Source: Eucommia ulmoides
Taxonomy: Eukaryota > Streptophyta > Magnoliopsida > Garryales > Eucommiaceae
Length of the DNA: 64,000 bases
Direction of reading: 5' to 3'
Assembly (NCBI GenBank): GCA_016647705.1
Contig: CM028327.1
Location: 41,602,517-41,666,516 of the forward strand
The notes beneath the pieces are model-generated. The model was not told the origin of the DNA, did not search any database, and saw only the letters and a list, made by a program, of their open reading frames with translations. Below are positions 10,270 through 22,108 of this stretch, piece after piece. Each line of letters starts with the position of its first letter. Within the stretch, counting starts at the first letter, position 1. The position numbers were made by a program, and so were the translations under genes.

Positions 10270-13200
10270 ATGGCGACGGGACAAATCTTCTCCAAAACTA
10301 CGCAAGCGTTATTCTATAATTACAAGCAGCTGCCCATCCAGCGGATGCTTGATTTTGATTTCCTATGCGGTGCGGATATAACTTATCATTCTGTTGTTTG
10401 TGAGAATCAAGTCAGCAAAGCATTAATACAGATGCTGCTTGAACCCTACTTTGTGATTCTGGATTTGTTAACAAGAATTTATTTATTTTTAATTTTATTT
10501 TGTTACTACAGGGAGAGAAATACCTTCAGTTGCTGGAATTATAAATCCTGGTTCCGAGGGATTTCAGAAACTCTTTTTTGGTCAGGAGGAAATCGCTATA
10601 CCGGTGCACTCAACGTGTGTTCTTTTTCTTTCGCACCTTTCAATATCAGTATTCACTGTTTTTGACTTACCGAGGTGTTTGAAATTTGATGTAGGTTTGA
10701 CAAAGACACTTTTACTTGTTTCTAACGCTGACTTTATCTTTGTTTGTTGACTTCTAATAATCATAGAATTATTTTTCTTTTACTAACACAAAGAAGAATA
10801 AGAATACCCAATAGTTGGGAATAGACTAGATGTATATAAAAGCAAAGACGATCTTCAAAGTTGAACAAATTATCGCGTAGCAGAATATACCAAAAACATA
10901 TGGAAGCCTGCAAAAGATTGATCAAGTATAGAGTGCGCCTTGAAACAAATTTGGAGAAAATGAACTCAATTTTATGCAGAGACAGATGACCATATTTGCC
11001 TTATACTCTGGTGATTAAAGGATATATATAGGGAAAAACAGGAAATTCATTAGTTTTTTTATAGACTAGATTCACTAGAAAGAGTTCATGATAGAGATTG
11101 AAATAAGCTGGTGTACTTTTGAAAAGAGGCAAGTGTATCGTGCTTATATTAATGTGGTGATTATATGTATGACCGCATAGATACAAAACATTTTGAAAAG
11201 AGGCAAGACAAGATGGATACGAAAAATAATTATTTATGGTAGGGACTAGATACAAAACATGTTTTTGAAGCAACGCGGGAATAATTTATGATTTGTGACT
11301 TCAGATAGTTACATTGGAGATATAAAGATGCACAATTGGGACGTATGGTAATAAACTAGAGAGAACTTGAAGGAGTCTAACTTAAGAAAGGAGATTGTCC
11401 TCTACTAAGCTTGTCGCATAAGCCCAACCTCACTTTGGTGGAATACTGACTTACTTGCCGTTGTAGTTATGGTGCTTTGCCTTGCAATTTTCTAAGCGAT
11501 TTGCTTTTCTTTTGCAGCATTGAAGCTGCATCTGCCGCTCACCCCACTGCGGATGTTTTCATAAACTTCGCATCGTTCAGAAGGTTAGCCCTCATCCTAT
11601 TGATATCTTGGGTGAAGTAGTTCTTCTTCAACCACTTGCTCATTTCTTTATTATTTTTTTTCCAGTGCCGCTGCTTCATCAATGGCTGCTCTTAAACAAC
11701 CAACTATTAGAGTTGTGGCTATAATAGCTGAGGGTGTTCCTGAGTCAGACACCAAGCAGTTGATTGCTTATGCCAAAGCAAACAATAAGGTAAGGAATTT
11801 CATAACGTCTTTCTGAGAGACTTGGGCTTTGGATTTTTTATTTTCATTCTGAATGATAATGGATTTATTTTAGGATCATTGAGCCTCACATATAATAACT
11901 GTATACTATGATGGCCGACTGGCCGTGTAGCAAAATCCTTAATTCGCAAAATTATCTGAATTGCGATACCGTTTTGTATTTGTAGGTTGTTATTGGCCCA
12001 GCTACGGTTGGAGGTATTCAAGCTGGAGCTTTTAAGATTGGTGACACTGCTGGAACAATTGACAATGTTATTCAGTGCAAGCTGTACAGACCTGGGTCTG
12101 TTGGGTTTGTCTCAAAATCTGTACGTAAATCCTTCCGGGACCTTCCTTCTCTTCTTTATATATATATCCATGCATGTATAACATGTGTTTTCTCAGTGAC
12201 CCTTTCTAAGGTCTGGTAAAAAGAATTTTCTGCCTACTCCTTTATAGTTTATAGATACCTAGTACATGTCAATAGTCTTTCTCAACCGTGTACAATTTTT
12301 TTTCCTCCTGTCAAGAAATAACGTTTTCCCCACCAATTCAGGGTGGCATGTCTAATGAATTATACAATACCATTGCTCGTGTGACAGATGGAATATATGA
12401 AGGTATTTTCTATGCTGGGCTATCTCATCTTAGGATTGGCTATCTCATCTTAGGATTGTTTTCATTGCTTAATTTTTTTACACTTCTCGATTGAAAAAAA
12501 AATTGGGTGTTCATTTCCTGCTTATAGGTATTGCAATTGGGGGGGATGTGTTCCCGGGCTCTACTCTTTCTGATCATGTTCTGCGCTTTAACAACATCCC
12601 ACAGGTATACCACTCTTAGGAAAACTCTCTGTATAACCTGTGTCTAAACGTTGGAATGAACAAAGTTTGCATAGTTAACAAATCGTAGTCTCAACCCTGT
12701 GATTTATATCTTTCCATTAGAAGTTGGTGGCATAAATAACTGACGCTTCTTGTGCTTAAATAGTGCCATATTGTGACCTGAATGGCTAGTAAAGATCATT
12801 ATATCATTATAAATCAGTAGTGCCAATGATGGAGCTATTAAAGGCCTACGGGGACTCAAAGCCCCTCCCAATTTTTGAAAATTTTCACTATTGCTCCTTT
12901 TTTTTTTTTAATTAATTAAAATCCCTTAAATTTTACATAAGCCCCCCCCTGAATCATAAAAATAGCTAATGAACTCCCTAAAAAAATTTAGTCCTCCCTC
13001 AACCAATTTTTTGGATCCACCCCTGTAGTGCACCCACAAAAATAATTAAATGAAAAAGCTAACTAAAATGATGTAGCTTTGCACTTTTTGTGCATAATAA
13101 TTAAATGAGATGGGTCTCCTTTGTGGAATGTGACAATTAGGTTGGTGTGCAAACAACTTTTTCTGAGTGCATTATTGTTGCATACTTTTTGATACTTATT

Positions 13201-16200
13201 ATAAGGTCACTCAAAGGTGGACCATTTTTATTTTTTGCACTGGACTCTATATGGAACGGGCCCAGATGGAATTTTTCATCTTTAGGTAGTGTTTGGAAAC
13301 ACAAAATTGGGGTCTTGGAATTGGATTTAGATTTAAATGCATACAATTTTTTATTTTTTTTATCATGCATTCGTTTTTAATTCAAATTCCAAAGCTCCAA
13401 TTTCATACAACCAAGCACTACCTTACGTTTTTCTCTTGTTTGTTTGCTTTTATCCTAATCAATATTTTCCAATGTAAATCAGGTTAAGATGATGGTTGTT
13501 CTTGGGGAATTGGGTGGACAAGATGAGTATTCACTAGTTGAAGCACTCAAGCAGGGAAAAATTAACAAACCGGTTGTGGCTTGGGTTAGTGGAACTTGTG
13601 CAAGACTTTTCAAGTCCGAAGTTCAATTTGGTCATGCGGTGAGCTAGTACCCTTTTTCTCTGCCCCCCTTGGGAAAAAATCAAACCCCTCAGTGTCACAA
13701 TTATTATGAAACATCTCAAATTTGGTTGCTGTTGGCTAAATCAGGGAGCAAAAAGTGGTGGTGAAATGGAGTCCGCACAAGCAAAGAATCAAGCACTTAA
13801 GGAAGCTGGTGCTGTTGTTCCTACTTCATTTGAAGCATTTGAAGCTTCTATAAAGGAAACATTTGTGAAACTGGTAAAAAATAGCATCATCTTATGCACC
13901 ATCTTTTCCATCTATCATTTAGTATTACTAAAGAACGCTCACTTTTCATTTAGGTTGAGGAGGGAAAGATTACTCCTGTAAAGGAAGTTACACCTCCACA
14001 GATCCCCGAGGATCTTAGCATTGCAATTAAGAGCGGGAAAGTTAGGGCTCCAACTCATATTATCTCAACCATCTCCGATGACAGAGGTAAAGATAAACAT
14101 GTTTAAAAATTTAGGGTTTTTTGTCAAGAGCTCCTTACTTCACGGTCCACTATTCACTACAACCCACTCGCTAATATAACTTTTTTGAGAAATCCAAAGT
14201 CACTGCATTAAGCTGAAATCACAACAAATTTTTAAATGTAAAATTTGTAGTGATTTTCATACAGTTTAATAACTTTGGATTTCTGAAAAAAATACTGTAG
14301 TGCGTGGACTGTTTACCAAGAACCCCTTTAATTTATATTTTCATAATTCATAGTGAATCCAAATGTGCATAACTTGTTCTTATACACGTCCATTTGCAGG
14401 TGAAGAGCCCTGCTATGGTGGTGTCCCAATGTCCTCCATTGTTGAACAGGGTTTCGGGGTGGGCGATGTCATTTCCTTATTGTGGTTCAAACGCAGCCTT
14501 CCCAGATACTGTACACGTTTTATCGAGGTTGGTCCCTAGTAATTCTTCCTCTATTTATATGCTTGTGTTTATTGGTGTTATGTTATCAGCTCAAATTTCC
14601 ACTCCTTGAAGCACTGTTTGGTAACACTTTTTTTTTTAAAGTACTTTTTATGATTAAAAAAGCTAATTGAACAAAAATAGTTCTTTTACTTGAAAGCAAA
14701 ACCAAACATCAAGTATAAGCGCACTCTTAATACAAATGATAGAGACTTGAAAAATTTTCGATAGAAAGGTCTAGCCAATCAATCTCTTTACTTTAATGAT
14801 TGAAGAAATGAACTATTTTTTACTTTTCCCAAAACATACTTGGACTTTGTCGATAATTAAAAGTACTTTTTATTAAGTACAAAAAAAAAAAAAAAATTTA
14901 CTTTAATTTTTAAATATTTTTTTAATAAAAATCGAAAGTACTTAAATTTTAGTGCCTTTTCTAATCAATGCCTTTGATTTTCGTCAGATTTGCATTATGT
15001 TGTGCGCGGATCATGGTCCTTGTGTGTCTGGTGCCCACAACACGATTGTAACCGCTCGGGCTGGAAAAGATCTAGTGTCCAGCCTTGTTTCAGGTGAATT
15101 ATAGTGTTTTCATGTCTTCTTTGAAAAATTGGTATTATTAAGAGGAAAAAAAAAAAAAAAAGAGTTTTGGTTTGCTGATATCTTAATGGGTTTTTGAAAA
15201 CAGGTCTGCTAACAATTGGTCCTCGATTTGGTGGTGCAATTGATGATGCTGCTCGTTACTTCAAGGATGCCTATGATAGGGTAAGTTGTCACCAACCTAT
15301 TCCTATTTTTCTAGAACAAATTTATGGGAACAATATTTTGTTTCCGAGTATCTGTTTCTGTTCCAATTTTTCTTGAAACAGAGATTAGTTACAAAACACT
15401 AAGGCCTTGTTTGGTTACTGTTTATGTTTCCTGATTCCTGTTTCCGCTCCCAAAAGTTTGGGATTAATATACAGCAATGTGTTTGGTAAACACGTTTCTG
15501 TTCACAAAAATTTGGGAGTAATTTGAGACTATTTCCTGAATTCCTTAAGAATTTGAGAAATAAAAAAATGTTGATTCCTATTCACTCCCACAAAACTACT
15601 CCCACTATCATCTCGTTAGCAATTAGCATCCCGTCGGCCACCAATACCATGCCGGCCATCATACACTTAAAAAGAAAAAAAAAATGTTGCAACCAAATGT
15701 GTTTCTTGTTTATGTTCTCATAAATTAAAAGAAACAATTTCAGGACAATGGTCGTTACCAAACATATTTTTGTTTCCAAAATACTCCAAAACGGAAACAG
15801 AATTCTCATCCCATTCATCCAGTTTATTGGAACTTGGAAGGAGAAACAGAAAAGTAGAAACACTAACCGAACGCCACCTAAACAAATGCCACATTTGTAT
15901 CCGGCTAAAATGAATTGTTGTCTGATGACTATCATTTTTGCAGGGTCTTACGGCTTACGAGTTTGTAGAAAGCATGAAAAAGAAGGGAATTCGCGTGCCG
16001 GGAATTGGACACAGGTGTGAAGTGCTTCATCTGAGACACTGCTTCGTAATGTTTTTTAAAGTATTTTTTGCTTAAAAGCAAAAAAAAGTAAAAAATATTT
16101 AAATAATAAAAATAGTGTTTGTTTATTACTTAAAAAATAATGACACTATCCTTTGCATCTTGTACAAAAAAAGGATCAAGAGAGCCGACAACAGAGACAA

Positions 16201-17855
16201 GAGAGTGGAGCTGCTGCAGAGGTTTGCACGCGACCAGTTCCCGTCGGTGAAGTACATGGAGTATGCTGTTCAAGTCGAGACCTATACCCTATCCAAGGCC
16301 AATAACCTCGTCCTCAATGTTGACGGTGCCATTGGATCCCTTTTCTTGGATCTCCTCGCCGGGAGCGGAATGTTCACCAAACCCGAAATCGACGAGATCA
16401 TAGGCATCGGTTACCTGAATGGCCTCTTTGTTCTTGCTCGTTCTATCGGTCTCATTGGGTAAGTTTCAACTTTTAATAATTCTTAACAGTATCAAATTTA
16501 GGTCTATTAATTTATTTATTTGTTAAATTGGATAATTGAATTCGAATTGGATATCATAATACACTTCAATTAAATAAAACAGGGCATATTATTAAATTAT
16601 TCTTAAACAATTAATTTTTTAAGTTATATTTTGCTCTCATTTCTCTATTTATCTATTATTTAATCAAATTTACATATTTTATTTATGTTTTTTTGTTTGA
16701 TTTATTTTAGTTAAAATTTTAAGCTATATTTTACTCAAATTTCTCTATTTATCTATGATCTAATCAAACTTCCATATTTTACTTATGTTTCTTTGTTTGA
16801 ACAAAGAAACGAACTATTGTTATATTTAAGTTGAATTTTTAAGTTATATTTTACTCTAATGCCATTTGATTTAGAATGAAAATGATTAACTAGTTAATGT
16901 AAGTGTATTTAGTTTTTAAAATCAAACAATAAGCTATAACAATTCATAAACCGATTGCTTAAAAAATAGTATAATTTGCGAGTTGAAGGACAAGCAAACG
17001 GTACATTACTATTTTTTATCCTCATTTTCTTTATCTTTATTTTTTATTCTTTCGTAAAAGGTTTTAGTAGTTTAGTTAGAATATCAAGTAGATTAAATCT
17101 TTGTAATTGATATCAATTAAATGTTGAAGTTGTATATGATATTGTAGTCAAAATTAACTAAAATATTGGCAAGGATTAAAAAAAATTGTAAGGACTTGCA
17201 AATAATTTATTTTTAAAAAAATGACAAAAAACTAAATTAAAATAAAAATAGAAATAAAAATAGAGGACTATATGACAAGAATCCCGGTTAAATATAATTT
17301 TAATTAATTTATATAATGTATATTTTAGGAGAAATTAGTAGATTGTCCTTGAGGCAAGTTGCTTACTTTAGTTCCTCAATTAACATTAAATAGATTAATC
17401 TATCTATCGAGTTAATGTTAAATTGATTTCCAATTTACATTTGATATAATAAGGATTAATTTTTTTTTGAAAATAAGCTGCTAAGGACTAAAAAAATTGA
17501 TCCATTAATTAGTCACATATTATCTGATTTTAATCGTAAATTATCAGATTCAAATCATAAATGGATTATCAAATTATATACCCTTAATTTGGATAAAAAT
17601 CCGAGTTCATATTTTTATGTTTTTAACTGACTCTAAAACCGTTATGAGCCCGTCGAAATTAGAATAAATTTTACGTTTTGGACAAAAACAATATAAAACA
17701 TTTTTCAGACAACATGTTTTCATGTCGGATCCCAACTTGTCAATTTACATTTTTTTTTGTTGGTTTAAAAAAATGTCAGGCATACATTTGACCAGAAGAG
17801 GTTGAAACAGCCGCTATACCGTCACGCATGGGAAGATGTTCTCTACACCAAATGA
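10270..17855 (+). CDS. ACLB: ATP-citrate lyase beta subunit (ATP-citrate synthase beta chain)
   Basis: Spliced product of 608 aa, the full family length. Coding exons: 10270-10369, 10512-10614, 11518-11583, 11666-11789, 11986-12120, 12342-12402, 12528-12604, 13483-13638, 13745-13873, 13954-14086, 14400-14527, 14988-15093, 15204-15280, 15944-16014, 16174-16458, 17780-17855. All introns are GT-AG and the phases close exactly. The start ATG lies in CACCATGGCG, a strong plant context. The N-terminus [20 protein letters not shown] is diagnostic. Residues to about 420 are the succinyl-CoA-synthetase-like part, with the phosphohistidine motif GHAGAKSGGE (His273). The rest is the citrate-synthase-like lobe ([15 protein letters not shown] with His488). 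Known role: with ACLA it forms the cytosolic enzyme that splits citrate with CoA and ATP into acetyl-CoA and oxaloacetate, feeding fatty acid elongation, sterols, flavonoids and waxes. The acceptor of exon 16 is unusually purine-rich. Several introns hold MITE-like insertions. Confidence 0.98.
12418..12457. repeat. 20 bp tandem duplication in ACLB intron
   Basis: GGCTATCTCATCTTAGGATT occurs twice in a row in the intron after exon 7. Confidence 0.85.
12825..13130. other. Intron segment with probable repeat fragment (ACLB)
   Basis: This part of the intron after exon 8 contains a degraded segment with short runs of T and C (about 12898-12950). Phrases such as GGAGCTATTAAAGGCC and GGATCCACCCCTGTAGTGC may be ends of an insertion. 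No family could be assigned. Confidence 0.3.
13285..13424. mobile_element. Foldback MITE in ACLB intron (GGTAGTGTTTGG family)
   Basis: The left GGTAGTGTTTGGAAACACAA and the right complement GGTAGTGCTTGGTTGTATGA begin an imperfect TIR of about 45 bp that includes CTTGGAATTGGATT against CTTTGGAATTTGAATT. About 140 bp, non-coding. The same family is in PHYB intron 2 (50096-50240), with a fragment after PHYB (51897-51985). Confidence 0.7.
14614..14970. mobile_element. Decayed MITE-like segment in ACLB intron
   Basis: GCACTGTTTGGTAACAC at the left, AAAACCAAACATCAAGTATA in the middle and repeated AAGTACTTTTTAT blocks suggest a hAT-type or similar miniature insertion in the intron after exon 12. 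The ends are not defined. Confidence 0.35.
15403..15885. mobile_element. MITE in ACLB intron, GTTTGGTTACTGTTT family
   Basis: The left end GGCCTTGTTTGGTTACTGTT and the right end (complement TTTAGGTGGCGTTCGGTTAG) form an imperfect TIR. The interior carries GTTTCCTGATTCCTGTTTC and GTTTGGTAAACACGTTTCTG. Two relatives lie downstream at about 18050-18345 and 18572-18955 in the duplicated 3' flank. Non-coding; any open frames in it are by chance. Confidence 0.65.
16600..16865. repeat. Degenerate tandem repeat of about 118 bp in the last ACLB intron
   Basis: TTAAGTTATATTTTGCTC, then TCTCTATTTATCTATTATTT, CATATTTTATTTATGTTT and TTTGTTTGA recur as TTAAGCTATATTTTACTC, TCTCTATTTATCTATGATCT, CATATTTTACTTATGTTT and TTTGTTTGA. 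A third partial copy starts near 16838. Confidence 0.7.
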
Positions 17856-18050
17856 TGAAATATCTCTCTTACCTGCACGGCGTTATCCTTCTCCTCTAAA
17901 ATTAATTTCGATTTCTAGTTTTTCATCACGGAAAAAAAATGATGTATGGTTAAAAATTAAAATTGTCCAAGTTGTTAGTATATTACGCTTGTCATACACT
18001 TTGTTTGTTGTTTTCAAGGAAGAAATAAAACGAGGTTTTATTGATCTAGA
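17856..18050 (+). terminator. Probable ACLB 3' UTR and polyadenylation region
   Basis: Follows the TGA at 17853-17855. An AATAAA hexamer is at 18024-18029. The actual cleavage site is unknown. This segment is copied downstream (see 18352-18522). Confidence 0.45.
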
Positions 18051-18960
18051 ATTTGTCATTTTTCGTTTCTTGATTCCTGTTTGCGTTCTCAAAATTTTAA
18101 GACTAATGCACAGAAGCGCATTTGATAAACACGTTTCTATTTTCAAAATTTTTGGGGTAATTTTGGACTATTCCTGAATTTCTTAAAAATCTATGAAAAG
18201 AAAAAATATTGATTTCTATTAACTCCCACAAAATTATTCTTATTACCATCCTGCCGGCAACTATACGTTTAAAGGAAAAATAAATAAATAAATAAATGCT
18301 GTAACCAAACGTGTTTCTTGTTTTTGTTCTAATAAATTCAAAGAAATAATTCTCTTACCTGCATGGCGTTATCCTTCTCTAAAATTATTTTCGACGGGAA
18401 AATAAAAATGAAAATGTCTGGTTAAAATTGTCAAGTTGTTAGTATATTAGTTTGTCATATACTTTGGTGGTTGTTTTTAAGGACGAAATAAGACGAGGTT
18501 TTATTGATCGAGAATTTGTCCTTAGGAGTGGCTCAGTCTCTTGACTCTTGTTTGGGGAGGGGAAGGTGAAAGGCCTCGTTTCGTTTGGTCACTGTTTCTG
18601 TTTCTTGATTTCTATTTCTCTTCTCAAACTTTTAAGATTAATGTATAAAAGCACATTTGATAAATATGTATCTGTTTTCAAATTTTTTGAAGTAATTTAG
18701 GACTATTACTGAATTTCTACTACCATCCCGCCGGCTACCACATATTAAAAGGATAAATAAATAAATAAATATTGTAACCAAACATGTTTTTTATTTATGT
18801 TTTTATAAATTAAAAGAAATAATTTTAAGACAATGATCGTTACTAAACATGTTTCTATTTTGGAATACTGCATAATGAAAACAAAATTTTCATTCCATAT
18901 CCATTTATTGGAAGTAGAAATAGAAAAACGAAAACACTAATCAAAAGCCACCCGAAATAA
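17866..18960. repeat. Tandem duplication of ACLB 3' flank plus MITE
   Basis: 17868-18050 and 18352-18522 are collinear: both start TCTCTTACCTGCA(C/T)GGCGTTATCC. They continue through TTGTTAGTATATTA and end GA(C/T)GAGGTTTTATTGATC.AGAATTTGTC. Each is followed by a member of the GTTTGGTTACTGTTT MITE family (18050-18345 and 18572-18955). In the first unit the left end of the MITE is missing. In the second a further ~50 bp with CAGTCTCTTGACTCTTG precedes it. Order of events: MITE insertion, then tandem duplication, then separate decay. Confidence 0.75.
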
Positions 18961-19884
18961 CTTAATAAGAGGAATGATTATGAATGGGATTTTTTCTGGG
19001 TGTACAAGTGAAAAACTAGGGAAATTGGGAATTAAAACAGTGATTTCAATTTTTATTTTGAATCTAGATTTTGTTATGGGTCATTCTACCTGTACATCTC
19101 TGTTTTGATAAAAATATACCGTATTTAAAATAAAAAAATAAAAATATACCCTATTTAGAAATTAAAAAAATCATTTTTTTTTACCATTTTTAAAAATAAT
19201 TTCACATTTTTTATTAGTTTTCTAAAAATTGCACCAACTGCCTCCAACCTCCCTCTCTTCTTCTCTCTCTGGTCTCTCTTCCCTCTTTTTTTTATTTTCT
19301 CTCTCTCTTTTTTTTCCTCCTCCTTCTCTCACATCGCCGGATTTGTGCGGATCCAGTGCCAATCTACATGGATGCAGTGTTGGAAGGAGATCAATTGGTT
19401 GAGGGTTTGGGGGGTTTTGTGTGTGAGAGAGAGAAGTCGTTGCCAATGTTGGTGTGGTGGCTGGTATGAAGGAGAAGGAAGAAGGAAAGAGCGAAAATTA
19501 TAAAAAATAAAAAATAAAAAATTAAGAGATGTATTAGTTATTTAAAGAGTAATACAATAATTGAATTACTGGGCTAGTAAAAGGGGATGTACATTTAGAA
19601 ACACCATTTTATGTAGGTTAAATCACACTTTACATACCTGATGTTTGAGTGCAATATTTTTAGTATTATCGCAAACATTTTTTTTCCTAATTCTTTCTTT
19701 AATTATGATGCACGTTTTGTTGTTTTAGCAGTTAATATGACCAAAATGTGAAGCTTATATGAACTAGAGACAAAAATCAAATAATCAAATTTCAAGTGGT
19801 TCATTTCAAAGAGAAATATTAGGGGCACATTGGAATTCTAATAAAACATTAGGTACATAAATGTAATTTAAGCCAAATATTTTA
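18961..19884. other. Intergenic, CT/GA-rich patch and AT-rich DNA
   Basis: 19250-19330 is CT-rich (CTTCTTCTCTCTCTGGTCTC) and creates a spurious minus-strand frame. The flanks at 19000-19100 and 19545-19610 may be ends of a further TIR element (GGGTGTACAAGTG against GGGGATGTACATTT), but the evidence is thin. Confidence 0.35.
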
Positions 19885-20200
19885 AGGGTTTATACCACTT
19901 ATTTCTTCTGTCATTTTGTCTAAAATTACAAATCTTCCCGATTATTTTAAAAATATCAGTTACCCCGTTTGACTAAATTTTTCATGCAAAAAGACATGAT
20001 TACCCTTCTACTTTTATAAAAATTTACTAACACCCTTATTTTTAAAAATATGTTTTTTATCCTAATTTTTTAAATAGTTATATTTTGCCCCCACCCAGCC
20101 CCCTACTCATCCTCCCCCCCCCTCCCCCTCCCCCTCGGCATCCTCTTTGTCTCCTTCGTACCTCCATTGCTCCATTTCCTGCATAGGTTTCTTACACTTA

Positions 20201-20436
20201 GTCTTTTCTCTCTCCGCTTCGATTTCTTCTTTCTGTCTCTACGCGGTGTCGACTTGTGCTCTGTTGCACAGATCGGCGTTGGATCTGTGCTCCGGGTGCA
20301 CAGATTGGCATCAATCAGTCTTTTCTCTCTCCGCTTCGATTTTTTCTTTCTGTCTTTACGTGGTGCCGATTTGTGCTCTGCTGTACAGATCGGCGTTGGA
20401 TTTGTGCTCCGGCTGCACAGATTGGCATCGATCTTG
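20201..20436. repeat. 117 bp tandem duplication
   Basis: Copy 1 (20201-20317) and copy 2 (20318-20434) both run from GTCTTTTCTCTCTCCGCTTC through TGCACAGATTGGCATC. They are about 90% identical and are followed by a (GA)n run. Open frames crossing it repeat the same peptide twice and show no known domain. Confidence 0.9.
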
Positions 20437-20827
20437 TGCGCTGGAGCAGAGAGAGAGAGAGAGATGAAAACTCAAAAAAAAAGAAGAAAGAGTATTATTT
20501 TTCCTCGTTCCCTCAACTACAACTATTCCCTCTTCTTTGGCATTCGGCATCTTCGATTTAGGGTTTTCGAGCTTTGCAATTCATCTCCGCCACTCCATTG
20601 TAAGCTCTCGATTCATCTTTTTTCCCTCTTCTTTGTGATTGAATCTTTGTTCTCTCCCGAGACGTCAAGATTTGTTCAGTTCACATCTACCATGACACTA
20701 TGTCGAATTCATCGCCAGATTTGAACTACCAAGCGCGACTAGCAACTTCTATCATCTTGTTTCTTGTGATTCTTGTGCTTAATTATAGGTAAAATTATTA
20801 TTACAATTAATAATTTATAGAGAAATT

Positions 20828-21198
20828 AAGGGTTTGTTTGATAACCGTTTTGAATGACGAAGAACCAGATGAATACGAAGAACAACGACAACGACGACGA
20901 AGGCGATGGAGAAGGAGGAAGGCGAAGCTGACGACAAAGGCGATGGAGGATGATTATGGAGGACAAAGGTGATAGAGGTGATCGGAGCAGACAGAGATGA
21001 AGCCTCTTTTTGGTTGGGAATGAGATTCGATTAGGTAGAAACAATTTTTTTTTGTTTCTCATTTCTAAAGAAAAAAGTGAGATGAATTCTAGTTTTGAAA
21101 TGAAATGAGAACGAAAACAAAATTTACCAAACGCTATGCTCAAACAGAAATTCCAAAAATTTGAGAATGAGATCAGAATGGTTACCAAACGGGATCTA
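20828..21198. mobile_element. hAT-like miniature element
   Basis: The left GGGTTTGTTTGATAACCGTT and the right complement GATCCCGTTTGGTAACCATT form a TIR of about 25 bp. The interior is rich in GACGACGA-type sequence. GTTTGGTAACC ends are common in plant hAT-type MITEs. It lies within the larger element at 19885-21276. Confidence 0.55.
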
Positions 21199-21436
21199 AG
21201 TGACTTTCATAAAAAAATAATATCAGAGACACGGGACAAATTTTTACGTTAAAGGAGACATAAATAGCATATACCATTTTTTTAATTGTAGTCGAAAAGG
21301 TTGTCCCCCACAGGATAAATTCCTGGGTGGCTGAGGTAAAGGAAAATGACATCAAAGTTTGCTTGGATATTCCATATGCCAAGGTCAAAATAAATATTAA
21401 ATAAAGAGGCTTTTTCAATATCTTTTTTTTTTTTTT

Positions 21437-21745
21437 TTTAGAGAAATTTCACTTCAATCCTTATCATTTTAATTTAAACACATTAAATTTTAAAATATTC
21501 AAATCGTGTTAAGTGAATTCAAATTATTAACTTCGTTATCTTTTTAATAGAAATCAATCAAGTACATATATCATCCACATAGGTGTCCATAAAAAAATAA
21601 CGGGATTAACAATTTGGACTCAATTGACGTATTTTGGATACTTCAAGATTTAAAGTGTTCAAATTGAAATTATAGGGATTGAAGTAGATTTTTTCTGAAA
21701 CTTTAGAGGTTCAAAGTGCAAAACCTCTAAAATAATATATTTTGA
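21437..21745. mobile_element. Foldback TIR element, family C, copy 1
   Basis: The left AGAGAAATTTCACTTCAATC and the right complement CAGAAAAAATCTACTTCAAT start a TIR of about 70 bp that includes TTTAAACACATTAAATTTTA against TTTGAACACTTTAAATCTTG. The right side continues to GAGGTTCAAAGTGCAAAAC. Two further copies: one split by Copia element A (22109-22217 and 36274-36470) and one in PHYB intron 3 (51219-51486). Confidence 0.65.
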
Positions 21746-22108
21746 CCCTTTTACTTTAAGTTATTTAACTTCGATCTCTAGCAACACATTACATGATGAA
21801 CATAATAAATCTTATTGGAAATTAAATAAGGTAAAATTATTATTTTCAATTATTTTATTAGTTTAATTGTCAAGAAGTCAAAGAAATAAAATACTTTTTC
21901 TTTTTCCAAATTAATTAACCATCTCCATGCCTCGACGGATCCGCAACTAGACCCGACTGAACCCTTATAATTTTGGCCCAGATCAACACCCGATTACTTC
22001 GGATTCGGCCCATTAAACCAACCCCGCAGTGACCGTAATTAGCCCTAACTTTAACACTTCTATGATAATATAAAATTATTTAAATACTACATATAATTTT
22101 GAGCCTTT
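21746..22108. other. Intergenic, nothing recognised
   Basis: AT-rich DNA with a slightly GC-richer part at 21925-22040. No supported gene or repeat. Confidence 0.45.

Larger units (their letters stand above)
19885..21276. mobile_element. Composite Mutator-like element (relative of 2064-2400)
   Basis: The left end reads AGGGTTTATACCACTTATTT then TTCTGTCATTTTGTCTAAAA. The right end is the complement of GGTATATGCTATTTATGTC. Both match the terminal sequence of 2064-2400, and the left 130 bp match, inverted, the segment ending near 56887. The flanks AATATTTTA and ATTTTTTTA are similar but not identical 9-mers. The interior holds a 117 bp tandem duplication, a GA microsatellite, CT-rich leader-like DNA and a smaller inserted element (20828-21198). 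No transposase. Confidence 0.55.

Noticed and set aside
15582-15935. 117-codon minus-strand frame in ACLB intron
   Set aside because: It is inside a MITE whose relatives at 18050-18955 do not keep the frame.
20147-20724. Several overlapping plus-strand frames with repeated FSLRFDFFFLSLRG-like peptides
   Set aside because: They are produced by the 117 bp tandem duplication; three frames are open at once and none matches a protein family.
20826-21188. 120-codon minus-strand frame
   Set aside because: It lies within a hAT-like miniature element and is low-complexity Ser/Leu sequence.
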